Positions 37,087-45,688 of a stretch of 64,000 nucleotides of DNA are shown here, one piece after another. The position numbers and the translations under genes are program-made. The notes under the pieces were generated by a model. It was not told where the DNA came from, made no database searches, and saw nothing but the letters and a program-made list of their open reading frames with translations. The stretch covers positions 62,001 to 126,000 of the forward strand of contig CALMGM010000009.1 of assembly GCA_937863685.1 (NCBI GenBank), read 5' to 3'. Each line of letters opens with the position of its first letter. The stretch's first letter is position 1. This DNA is from an uncultured bacterium. Lineage in GTDB: Bacteria; Edwardsbacteria; AC1; EtOH8.

Positions 37087-37944
37087 TTAATTAATCCTCC
37101 GGATGAATGCCCGGACAAAGACCGTTAATATTCCCAGCATCAACCCCAATACAGCGCCCAGCGAAAGAACTGGAATGAGCTTCGGACTGACAGGGGATGG
37201 CAGAGCCACTGGTTCGTTAACGATTTCATAATTCTTGGTTGACTTAAGATTGACCAAAATATTGTTGGATTTTATTTTAAGCTCATTTGAGTTCACCTCC
37301 AACTCGGCAGGGTTAAATGGCGGATATCGGTTGGATTTCAAAAGAGCTGCAATTTGTTTGGAAAGAGAATCGGTCCTTTGAATACTTGCCTCTGTTTCCT
37401 TCAAACTTTTATTCAGACCTTCAAGTTCATTATTCAATTTGCTCTTGATATGGTCATTCTCCCGAAGAAGCATTATAAAGCCCAATAGGGCTTCCCTGGC
37501 AATTTCAGCCGAGCCCTTGGTCTGGATCGTCAGTCGGAAATAGTTATCCGAGCCCTTGATCTCCTCCAGCCATATACTCTTCATATTTTCCCTGGATTTT
37601 TGGCTAAACTGCCCGATATTCTCCCCCTTTTTTAAGGACAATTGCAGGGAATTCAAAAGAGCCTTGGTTTCGGAGACATTGATCAGGGAGATTGCGGTCG
37701 GCTTGGACTTACCCCCCACATTGACCATGACAAAAGTAGCCCCATTGGTTTCAGAGGATACGGCCAGGAGGCGGTTGCTTTCCGGCACGCAGACCAGGCC
37801 CTGAGCCTGGAACACCCGGGGGGCAGTAATGAAATAGGCCAATGATAAGATGACTGATGTTAAGGCAATAGCTCCCGCAATATACTTCCCTCTGTTCAGA
37901 ATGGCAAACTGTTGTTTCAAAGAGATCTCCGGTGAATCGTTCAT
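37087..37944 (-). CDS. Wzz-type chain-length determinant protein (short form)
   Basis: 285 residues from the ATG at 37944 (GCGAGG precedes it; an in-frame ATG 27 bases upstream overlaps the previous gene). Two membrane helices flank a mostly helical periplasmic domain: YIAGAIALTSVILSLAYFITA near residue 23 and VLSLGAVLGLMLGILTVFVRAF near the end, with the Pro-rich VALPSPVSPKLIPVL segment before the second. No kinase domain follows. It should set the modal length of polymer made by a partner Wzy. Sequence is diverged, so membership rests on topology and position between a starter transferase and a flippase. Confidence 0.8.
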   Translation of the reverse strand: MNDSPEISLKQQFAILNRGKYIAGAIALTSVILSLAYFITAPRVFQAQGLVCVPESNRLLAVSSETNGATFVMVNVGGKSKPTAISLINVSETKALLNSLQLSLKKGENIGQFSQKSRENMKSIWLEEIKGSDNYFRLTIQTKGSAEIAREALLGFIMLLRENDHIKSKLNNELEGLNKSLKETEASIQRTDSLSKQIAALLKSNRYPPFNPAELEVNSNELKIKSNNILVNLKSTKNYEIVNEPVALPSPVSPKLIPVLSLGAVLGLMLGILTVFVRAFIRRIN

Positions 37945-37960
37945 GGCATCCTCGCTTATG

Positions 37961-39376
37961 TTAATAGGCATTACTGGGGAAAATAACCTGCAACACCGTT
38001 CTTATTAATATTTTGATGTCCAGGAACAGCGACCAGTTCTCGATATAATATATATCGCATTTGGTTCGTTCCACAATGGAAGTATCCCCCCTCCAGCCGT
38101 TGACCTGGGCCCAGCCGGTAACTCCGGATTTCATCTTGTGCCGGGAGGCATAGCGCGGGATCTGATCCTTGAATTTCTCCACAAAAAATGGCCGTTCCGG
38201 CCTGGGTCCCACCAGGCTCATATCCCCCTTGATCACATTGAAAAGCTGGGGCAGCTCGTCCAAACTGTATTTGCGCAGGAACGTACCCAACGGAGTCCGG
38301 CGGTTGTCATTCTGTTTGGCCCATACCGGGCCGGTCTTTTCCTCGGCCCCCACCCGCATTGAACGGAACTTTAGCATCTGGAACGGTTCCCCGTCATATC
38401 CCACTCTCTCCTGGGCATAGAATGCCGGGCCCGGGGAAGTGAGTTTTATTAGAGCAGTCAACAGCAGCAGCAGGGGCGAAAGGACCATGACCCCCAGGGT
38501 GGCGGCCGTCAGATCGAAGATCCTTTTGATGATCAGGTCCCATTCGGTCAGGGGGAGCTCCCGCAGCCCGATGACCGGGATATTGCCCAGCTGGGAGATG
38601 CTGGTATCACGGCCGATTATGTCCATCAGGTCGGGAACGAATTTCACCTCTACCGGACGGTGTTCCGTGGAATTGACTATCTCGATCACGGCTGACTGCA
38701 TGTCGTGCGGCAGGACGATGAACAGAGCATCCAGGCCGTATTCATCGATCAGCCGGGAGATCTCACTGTACTTTTTGACGGTCATTTTTTTCACCGGGGT
38801 CTCGCCAAAAGCCGATCCCTCGATACCGTTGACCGAGATCAGGCACTCTATCCCGTAGCCATATTCGGGGTTGAATTTCAGCTGTTCGATGATCTTCAGG
38901 GCGATATCCCCGCTGCCGATAATGGCGGTCCTTTTAAGTCCGACACCATGTTTGGCCACTATCCGCTTAAAAAGGTTCACCGCCACGATCCTCTGGATCG
39001 AAAGCAGAAAGAATGATATCAGCGTGGCCAAGGCCAGCACCAGCCGGGACCATACCACTTCGCGGTAAAAGAAGGAAAAGGCCATGATGGCCACTATCCC
39101 CACAAAGGTGCCTTTGGCCACTCGATAGATCTCTTCGTCGGGGGCAAACCGGCTGCGGTTTTCATACAGACCCAGCAGCCAAAAAACGCTGACCCATAAG
39201 AAAGCCACCACCAGCGAACCTATCAGATAAGGCCGGAAAGGCGGGCGCCCCAGGGGGATGGGAAGCAGATGGGAGTTAAAACGCACCCAGAAAGAGAGGA
39301 TGAACGACAAAGCGATCACCACAATATCGGCCGCCATGATTATCCCGGAATATGTCAATTGCCATCTGCGGTTCAT
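37961..39376 (-). CDS. Undecaprenyl-phosphate hexose phosphotransferase (WcaJ-like, long form)
   Basis: 471 residues. Four N-terminal membrane helices and a CoA-binding-like domain (IIGSGDIALKIIEQL) precede the catalytic phosphoglycosyltransferase part: FQMLKFRSMRVGAEE, YSLDELPQLFNVIKGDMSLVG with the Asp-Glu dyad, PRPERPFFVE, and MKSGVTGWAQVNGWRGDTS. It begins a polysaccharide by moving hexose 1-phosphate (glucose or galactose usual) to the lipid carrier. It is the second initiating enzyme of this region; the first is the short PglC-like protein at 27 kb. Confidence 0.92.
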   Translation of the reverse strand: MNRRWQLTYSGIIMAADIVVIALSFILSFWVRFNSHLLPIPLGRPPFRPYLIGSLVVAFLWVSVFWLLGLYENRSRFAPDEEIYRVAKGTFVGIVAIMAFSFFYREVVWSRLVLALATLISFFLLSIQRIVAVNLFKRIVAKHGVGLKRTAIIGSGDIALKIIEQLKFNPEYGYGIECLISVNGIEGSAFGETPVKKMTVKKYSEISRLIDEYGLDALFIVLPHDMQSAVIEIVNSTEHRPVEVKFVPDLMDIIGRDTSISQLGNIPVIGLRELPLTEWDLIIKRIFDLTAATLGVMVLSPLLLLLTALIKLTSPGPAFYAQERVGYDGEPFQMLKFRSMRVGAEEKTGPVWAKQNDNRRTPLGTFLRKYSLDELPQLFNVIKGDMSLVGPRPERPFFVEKFKDQIPRYASRHKMKSGVTGWAQVNGWRGDTSIVERTKCDIYYIENWSLFLDIKILIRTVLQVIFPSNAY

Positions 39377-39415
39377 TTTATAATCTTATACTCCATACGA
39401 TTACTCCCGAAACAA

Positions 39416-40543
39416 TTATGAATGACCATCATCTGTTGATTTACAATTTTGCATAACATACTGGCGGACTTTCTCGGTAAAAACATTCCTGGAAAACCGC
39501 CGGCTATTTTCAATTATTGCATCACTATCGTATCTAGTTACCTCGTGGGTTTCCAAGGCTTTGATCAGGCTGGCTACAGTCTGTTCGGGAAACAAAATAC
39601 CGGTGTTGCCGTGAACGACCGTATCCAGTGCCCCTCCTTGCCCGAAGGCAACTACCGGACGGCCACAGGCCTGCGCCTCCACCGGCACAATACCGAAATC
39701 CTCCTCCCCCGGAAAGATCAGTGCCTCACAATGACTATACCATTTCCGCAGATCCTCGTTGCTGGCCCAACCCAAAAATGAAATATTGCGTTTAGCTGCT
39801 TTCATCAATCGGGCTTTTTCAGGCCCCTCCCCTATTACAATCAGTTTTTTCCCAGTCTGATTAAAAGCCTCGATGGCCAGATCGATTCTTTTATACGGCA
39901 CCAAACCGGAAACCACCAAATAATATCGTTCGGCCAAAGGTTTATCGGAAACAGGCAGGTAAAAATCGTTATCTACCGGAGGATAGATAATGGCTGAAGT
40001 TCTATTATAATATCTCTTGATCCGCCGGGAGACATGGTTGCTGATGGCAATAAATTCATCTACCCGACTATTGGTAGTGACATCCCACATGCGCAGGTAA
40101 TGGGCAACTGATCTGTATATGAAACTGGTCAGTCGGTTCCGGGTTTTCCCAAAATACTGAAAGTACATATCCCATATATAACGCATCGGAGTATAACAAT
40201 AGCAGATATGCCGCGCTCCCGGCGGGGGGATGATCCCTTTTGCCACGCAATGGCTGGAAGAAACGATAAGATCGTATCCCCTAAGGTCAAAACCTTCGAT
40301 TGCCAATGGGAATAAGGGCAGATAGTGGCGGTAGTTTTTTTTAATAAAAGGAGCCTTTTGTAAAAATGATGTCGTTATCCTTTGTTTTTCTATCTTGCTG
40401 GAAACACTTCCCGGTACCCATAACAAAGTGAAAATATCTGCATCGGGATAAATATCCAATAATGACTCCAACACTGTCTCCCCGCCCCTCATCCCGGTCA
40501 ACCAGTCGTGAATAATAGCGGTTTTATACCCTTTTATTCCCAT
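39416..40543 (-). CDS. Glycosyltransferase family 4 (WbaZ-like)
   Basis: 375 residues from the ATG at 40543, where the family match GIKGYKTAIIHDWLTGMRGGE begins; another ATG 15 bases upstream is possible. Donor domain shows YYLVVSGLVPYKRIDLAIEA, LIVIGEGPEKARL, ISFLGWASNEDL, and FPGEEDFGIVPVEAQACGRPVVAFG with the E-x7-E motif. Relatives (WbaZ, mannosyltransferases of O-antigen) transfer mannose or similar from GDP-sugars, which would match the gmd/rmd pathway of the cluster, but this is a guess. Confidence 0.87.
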   Translation of the reverse strand: MGIKGYKTAIIHDWLTGMRGGETVLESLLDIYPDADIFTLLWVPGSVSSKIEKQRITTSFLQKAPFIKKNYRHYLPLFPLAIEGFDLRGYDLIVSSSHCVAKGIIPPPGARHICYCYTPMRYIWDMYFQYFGKTRNRLTSFIYRSVAHYLRMWDVTTNSRVDEFIAISNHVSRRIKRYYNRTSAIIYPPVDNDFYLPVSDKPLAERYYLVVSGLVPYKRIDLAIEAFNQTGKKLIVIGEGPEKARLMKAAKRNISFLGWASNEDLRKWYSHCEALIFPGEEDFGIVPVEAQACGRPVVAFGQGGALDTVVHGNTGILFPEQTVASLIKALETHEVTRYDSDAIIENSRRFSRNVFTEKVRQYVMQNCKSTDDGHS

Positions 40544-40588
40544 AACATGCATTCCTGTTTCCAAGTATTTTAGATATCAGAAAATTAA

Positions 40589-41677
40589 TTAGATCAATGA
40601 GTCATATAAGGCTAAGCACTCCCGGGCGGTATTCTCCCAGCGATATCCTTTTGCGACTATTTTCCCCTTTGGGGCAGCATCCTTACGCCAGAGGTCATCT
40701 CTGATAGATCTTTCCAAGCAGGCTGTCATATCTTTTATATCATAGGGATCAAAATACATAGGAGCGTCCTTGAGCACCTCGGGCAGACAGGTGGCATTGC
40801 TGGATATCGCCGGAACGCCATATGACATGGCCTCCAGCGGCGGCAAGCCGAATCCTTCGGCTATCGAGGGAAAAGCGAACAGCGCCGCCTGGCCATACAA
40901 AGCCGGAAGATCGGCTCCGGGGACGAACCCTATCAAACGGATCAGATGTTTGGCGGAACAGCCATCAACATACTGCTTCAATCCCGCATCATCACTTTTG
41001 GCATCGCCGGCAATAACCAGCAGGCATTCCCCTTTTAGCGTTCTTTGGGCAGCTTCAAATGCTTTCACCAAACGGATCAAATTCTTATGACGTTTCAACA
41101 ATCCCAAGTAAAGGATATATGGTTTATTGATGCCGTGCCTGTCCAGCACTACTTGGGGATTGGGATAATCTCTTGCTACGGGCACACCGCAGTAGACAGT
41201 TTTTATCTTGTGCTTCATCTGGGGCCATCTCTGTAAAATATCGTACCTGGTCCAGTCTGAATCGGTCATAATAGCATCGGCCCTGTTTATCACCAATCCC
41301 ATCATGGATTTAGCGTACAACTTGTGAAACAAAGACGGCAGTTGATCGTAAAAGTTAAGGTGAATCAGGTCGTGAATGGTGACCACCAGTTTACCGGGAA
41401 ACAACACCGGGGCGTTGTAATGCGGAGCATGGAACAGCTTGGTGGTTCTTACGGAATATGGCAGAAAGGTCTGCTCGTTCAAGCCGTAGATCTTGCAGTG
41501 GCAATGCATGATCTTCAAGCCGTGACTGGGAAAATCCCTGTCGCTCAGGAGAAGCATGTCCCGACCGATGGCTTGTTGGGTGAACTGTCTTATCAAATTG
41601 CGGATATAAGAGCCGATCCCGGAATGTTGATACATCCGGGCATCGAAAGCAATATCATAAAAAGCCGTTTGCAACAT
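40589..41677 (-). CDS. Glycosyltransferase family 4 (mannosyl/rhamnosyl-type)
   Basis: 362 residues from the ATG at 41677; an upstream in-frame TTG at 41710 is the alternative start. Features: AFYDIAFDARMYQHSGIGSY at the start (typical family-4 G-I-G-x-Y acceptor loop), HAPHYNAPVLFPGKLVVTIHD, then YILYLGLLKRHKNLIRLVKA, LLVIAGDAKSDD and AFPSIAEGFGLPPLEAMSYGVPAISSN (E-x7-E). Such enzymes commonly use GDP-mannose or GDP-rhamnose-like donors. It ends 45 bases before the WbaZ-like gene. Confidence 0.87.
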   Translation of the reverse strand: MLQTAFYDIAFDARMYQHSGIGSYIRNLIRQFTQQAIGRDMLLLSDRDFPSHGLKIMHCHCKIYGLNEQTFLPYSVRTTKLFHAPHYNAPVLFPGKLVVTIHDLIHLNFYDQLPSLFHKLYAKSMMGLVINRADAIMTDSDWTRYDILQRWPQMKHKIKTVYCGVPVARDYPNPQVVLDRHGINKPYILYLGLLKRHKNLIRLVKAFEAAQRTLKGECLLVIAGDAKSDDAGLKQYVDGCSAKHLIRLIGFVPGADLPALYGQAALFAFPSIAEGFGLPPLEAMSYGVPAISSNATCLPEVLKDAPMYFDPYDIKDMTACLERSIRDDLWRKDAAPKGKIVAKGYRWENTARECLALYDSLI

Positions 41678-41714
41678 TCCAGGATATATTACGTTTGTTA
41701 ATAATCTCAAAGTA

Positions 41715-43451
41715 TCATTTCATTAGCAACATTCTTCTGTGCTGACTTTTACCGTCGTATTCAAGTCGGTAGAATATTATATTATTTGCCACTTTCTTCC
41801 CGTTATTATCCGTTCCATCCCAGCTAACGGTATATACACCTGCATTTTCATAGCCGTTACACAATTCCCTCACCTCCTGGCCCAGCAGATTATATATTTT
41901 CAGCCGGACCTGGCCTCCCACCGGTATTTGGTATTTTATTCTAGTAACATCCTTGAAGGGATTTGGGGTGTTTTGATATAAAGTAAAGCCTTTCAGATGT
42001 AGCTGGGGATGCTCACAGAAAACACCACTTGGATATATCTCTATTGGATCCTGCGGTGTCAAATCCTGGCCTGCCAGCCCAGGGTAATCCGGAGCATACC
42101 GATAAACACGGAATACCATGTTTTGTTTCCCGTCTAAAAAGCCAATCCCCAGGATGGTATCTCCCTGGGTCATTGGACCAGAAGCTATAACGGGATTAAT
42201 ATATTTCCAAACAGTTTCTCCGGCTGGAGTCACTTCAAAAAATGTGCCATTCCAGCCGCTGCAGATCAAAGTGTTGCCATTGGGCTGACGGGTGGCGCCG
42301 GAGATATACGGGCTAAAAAAACTGTCGACAGGTACGCTGGTATATGTCCATGTCAGAAATGAAGGTTTGTATGTGGAGTCTCCATGAAGTTGATAGACTC
42401 CGCTGATCGTGTCAAATTCCGGAGTTATCTGATCGATAGAAGAGTAATCACCCTCATTTCTGCCTAAACCGTTATTAAAGACCATAATGTCTGCTGAACC
42501 TGACAAACTATCTGAAATCCAGTTTACATTGTGCTGGCCGAAATAAACATGATTATCTTCTGTTCCCCGGTTATAAGCGTAGGGATTCCCCCAGCGGAAT
42601 AAGAGGTCGCCACCCCTGCCCCGCAGGCCTCCGGTGTGTCCAGCCGCTTCAGAGATGGTTGTGTTGTGATCGATTATCCATATTTCATCAAACTCGCGTG
42701 AACTTATTACTATTTGATCCAATTTCTGGTTGTAATCAATTGAATTCAAATGTATCCAGTCGGCTGCAGTAGTTGATTCCAGTCCGATAAAATTTATATT
42801 GATCAGTTCGGGGTGATCCGCAACGATCCCGTAATTGGGTTTAGTGGAATCAATATCCTGGATTAAATGGTCCCAAACATGCCACTCCCAGACAATAATC
42901 CCGCTATCTGCGCCAGAAGGTTGCACTTCAATTATATGGTCGGGCCAAAGTTCATTGGAAGAAAACAATGTTGAACCCCTTCCCGCGGCAATTGCCTCAG
43001 CACGGGTCTTAAGTTCCCAGGCGATCATAAGAACATTCCCGTTAGGAAGCATCCGTATATCATGATGTGACTGGTGAATGGGGCTAGCATATTTATATTC
43101 CCAGTTTATAGTTCCGTCCCAATCAAATATTTGAACTATTCCCCCAGCCCCTCCAGTGTTAGAAAAATGGTTCCCAACTATCTTTCCCGCTCTTAGCATT
43201 TTCCCGTTTTCCAACAAGTAAGTGGAAAGCCCCGGCAGATAACTACTAGCCCAACTGTTGATAAGGTTTCCATTATTATCGATAAGATAACTGTTATTGT
43301 TAAAATTAGGGGCAAACAATGTGTAACCGTTGAAAGAGTTTGTGGTGTCGTTGATAATAAGACCAACGGTGATATCTTCGGCTTCTGCTTTTAAACACAT
43401 CATTGCCATAATAGCAAAACCCCAAGTTAAAATGTTAGTTTTATTTTTAAT
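41715..43451 (-). CDS. Secreted arylsulfotransferase-like protein with T9SS/FlgD-Ig sorting domain; probable ATT start
   Basis: 578 residues if the ATT at 43451 is used. The nearest in-frame ATG (43409) would cut a signal peptide in half. The ATT start restores a KNK n-region, the hydrophobic TNILTWGFAIMAMMCL and an AEA cleavage site, and GAGGGAG lies five bases before it. The body resembles ASST proteins: HQSHHDIRMLPNGNVLMIAW, WIHLNSIDYN, SSREFDEIWIIDH and FGQHNVNWI, a six-bladed propeller family that moves sulfate between phenolic compounds in the periplasm. The end carries NTPNPFKDVTRIKYQI, YNLLGQEVREL, SWDGTDNNGK and a final RMLLMK, the T9SS type A domain. It is surrounded by glycosyltransferases. 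Confidence 0.78.
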   Translation of the reverse strand: MKNKTNILTWGFAIMAMMCLKAEAEDITVGLIINDTTNSFNGYTLFAPNFNNNSYLIDNNGNLINSWASSYLPGLSTYLLENGKMLRAGKIVGNHFSNTGGAGGIVQIFDWDGTINWEYKYASPIHQSHHDIRMLPNGNVLMIAWELKTRAEAIAAGRGSTLFSSNELWPDHIIEVQPSGADSGIIVWEWHVWDHLIQDIDSTKPNYGIVADHPELININFIGLESTTAADWIHLNSIDYNQKLDQIVISSREFDEIWIIDHNTTISEAAGHTGGLRGRGGDLLFRWGNPYAYNRGTEDNHVYFGQHNVNWISDSLSGSADIMVFNNGLGRNEGDYSSIDQITPEFDTISGVYQLHGDSTYKPSFLTWTYTSVPVDSFFSPYISGATRQPNGNTLICSGWNGTFFEVTPAGETVWKYINPVIASGPMTQGDTILGIGFLDGKQNMVFRVYRYAPDYPGLAGQDLTPQDPIEIYPSGVFCEHPQLHLKGFTLYQNTPNPFKDVTRIKYQIPVGGQVRLKIYNLLGQEVRELCNGYENAGVYTVSWDGTDNNGKKVANNIIFYRLEYDGKSQHRRMLLMK

Positions 43452-43541
43452 AACTACTCCCTCATATTATATCAATAATTTTACAATTTTAATAAATCAC
43501 CAACATAAAACCGAAACTGTACGTTTTCCACGAATTTTCAT

Positions 43542-44453
43542 TCATACAATTGCTAGATTTGTAGGGTCAATAATTGATTTAAATACCAACACTGCAAATT
43601 TGAGCGCTCTTTTGATTTGCCCCCGTTTAATCCGTAAAATGACAGAAGCCAAAAGACCGGCATATAAACCAAACATGGATTTTGCATATTTGCGGCCAAA
43701 TATAATTCTACTTCTGAAGGAAAGTAAATCGGCAGACTCGCTCCGGTTACGATAGTCACTACTTCCACCGGTTGTGGATCCTTCTTTATGAAAAACAATG
43801 GAATCTAATGCTACTTTTATTTTAAATCCGTATTTTATCGCCTTTATACAGTAGTCAGATTCCTCCAAGAACAAAAAATATTCTTCTGGCAACATTCCAA
43901 CAGTTGAAATACATTTATTAGTTATAAAAAAGGAAGCCCCCATAACAGAATCAATTGTCTCAATTTTTGTCTGGTCTGTAATATTACTCACATAGCCAAA
44001 AGTATAGTTAACTTTGGAGCCAATTGATTGGATGATATCCCTTTTGTCATAGTAAAGTATCTTGGAACCACATATTCCAATTTGATTATCTTGATCAACC
44101 ATCATAATTATATTATTCAAAGACATGCTGTCAACGACAGTATCGTTATTCAAAATCCAAATATGCCCATACTTGTTTTCCTTCAACGCATATTTAATCC
44201 CCACATTATTGCCGCCGGCATAACCTACATTCATATTATTTTCGATTAAGACAATTTCGTTCAAAATTCTATTACTTTCCTTACTTTTCGCAATCCATTT
44301 TTTTATTTTGTAAATCGATTCATTTGTCGATGCATTATCAACCACAATGGTGCAATAATTTGTGTATTTTAATTGGTTTATACTTTCCAGACACTCAATC
44401 GTATCCTTCCAATTGTTGTAATTCAATACAATTATATATATGGCATATTTCAT
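43542..44453 (-). CDS. Glycosyltransferase family 2 (rhamnosyltransferase-like)
   Basis: 303 residues, GT-A fold. It starts YAIYIIVLNYNNWKDTIECL and has VVDNASTNESI, ENNMNVGYAGGNNVGI, WILNNDTVVDSM (N-N-D-T metal/nucleotide site) and FLFLEESDYCIKAIKYGFK (E-E-x-D catalytic region). This is the WbbL/rhamnosyltransferase branch. The sequence is clearly AT-rich relative to genes 38-41 kb. The stop of the upstream GT4 overlaps its start by four bases. Confidence 0.88.
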   Translation of the reverse strand: MKYAIYIIVLNYNNWKDTIECLESINQLKYTNYCTIVVDNASTNESIYKIKKWIAKSKESNRILNEIVLIENNMNVGYAGGNNVGIKYALKENKYGHIWILNNDTVVDSMSLNNIIMMVDQDNQIGICGSKILYYDKRDIIQSIGSKVNYTFGYVSNITDQTKIETIDSVMGASFFITNKCISTVGMLPEEYFLFLEESDYCIKAIKYGFKIKVALDSIVFHKEGSTTGGSSDYRNRSESADLLSFRSRIIFGRKYAKSMFGLYAGLLASVILRIKRGQIKRALKFAVLVFKSIIDPTNLAIV

Positions 44454-45685
44454 ATCTCAATTCCTATTTGCCTTGCCAGTTTCATTTCAAGTCGGTCTGT
44501 TGCTTTTTCAAGCGACCAATTTTCTTCAACAAAGTTCCGCCCGTTTTCACCCAGTACAGCAGCCTTTTCTGGATAATGTAATAATGAATTTATCGCGTCG
44601 GCCATGGATTGAGGGTCGTGATCAATCAGCAGTCCATTCAGCTCATTCACAACAGTTTCTCTGACCCCACCCTCTGCAACTGCAACTACAGGAGTCGAGC
44701 ATGCATTTGCTTCAAGGGGGACATACCCAAAAGGCTCGAGACGTGGGGCATATGCAACCAATAGCGCTCCGGAATATAATCTTATTAGATGATCGTCTGG
44801 AATATTATAGTATACTTCGATTGGGACTTTACTGTTCTTTGCCAATTCACGCACATAATCCTCATATTCAGGGTTACCTGCATTTGATACAATGATCAAT
44901 TTAGGTTTATTTTTCTTTATGAGGCTTATGGCTTGAATTAAAAAGGAATAATTTTTTTCGCGAACCATTGCACCGACGGCCAATATATATCTGCCCTTGG
45001 GTTGAATTTTGTTTTTCTTAAACAATTCCGTATCAACACCTAAATAGCATACTTGGGAATTTATATCATAGGCACGCAGCACACTCTCTCTGTTAAAATA
45101 TGAATTGACCAAGATAGTATCAAAAGACGACGCATTACTAGCTTCTTCTCTTGCTTTCAAACGGTAAAAGGAATGCTTAAACTTGTCTTCGAATTTAGCA
45201 ACATAATATTTTACGGGGAAAAAAGAATTGTTTGGGCGACTCGGTAGCGCCATTGGATGTCTGTCTTTTGCCTCGTATAATATCCTATTTGGTTCATGTA
45301 AATATAAAGTGGATGGAATTTTGATATATCGGCCTATAAAAGGTGACCCCATGAAATGGCAGGAATGCGACAACAACACATCAAATTTCCTTTCATTGAT
45401 TTCAGAGGCACATAATTTTGCATTTTTATTAAGTTCATATAGGTTAAGATATTGTCCAATAAGGCGCTTGAATTTACCAAACAAATTATTCTGGGAGGGA
45501 TTATAGTATCGGCAGGGATTTATATGCTCGTTTACATAACTCGACAGATCAAAAGGGCCATGGTCTGCGCATAAAGGGCGCCATATTTCTACGTGATGGC
45601 CTCGTTTCATTAGCATAGAAACTTGATCGCGCAATGCTCGCTTGCCCCCGCCGCTGGGTAGATTATGCCATACTGCGATTCTCAT
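44450..45685 (-). CDS. Glycosyltransferase family 4
   Basis: 411 residues. N-terminal RIAVWHNLPSGGGKRALRDQV (G-G-G-K-R-A motif), donor domain with RYILAVGAMVREKNYSFLIQA, KLIIVSNAGNPEYED, and YAPRLEPFGYVPLEANACSTPVVAVAEGG (E-x7-E). It lies in the AT-rich cassette, three bases after a flippase and coupled to a GT2 by a four-base overlap. The donor cannot be deduced. Confidence 0.87.
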   Translation of the reverse strand: MRIAVWHNLPSGGGKRALRDQVSMLMKRGHHVEIWRPLCADHGPFDLSSYVNEHINPCRYYNPSQNNLFGKFKRLIGQYLNLYELNKNAKLCASEINERKFDVLLSHSCHFMGSPFIGRYIKIPSTLYLHEPNRILYEAKDRHPMALPSRPNNSFFPVKYYVAKFEDKFKHSFYRLKAREEASNASSFDTILVNSYFNRESVLRAYDINSQVCYLGVDTELFKKNKIQPKGRYILAVGAMVREKNYSFLIQAISLIKKNKPKLIIVSNAGNPEYEDYVRELAKNSKVPIEVYYNIPDDHLIRLYSGALLVAYAPRLEPFGYVPLEANACSTPVVAVAEGGVRETVVNELNGLLIDHDPQSMADAINSLLHYPEKAAVLGENGRNFVEENWSLEKATDRLEMKLARQIGIEI

Positions 45686-45688
45686 TGA

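Noticed and set aside
43466-43471. TATAAT as the -10 promoter element of the arylsulfotransferase-like gene
   Set aside because: A transcript starting seven bases downstream would begin inside the GAGGGAG ribosome binding site, and no -35 is evident; read-through from upstream genes is more likely.
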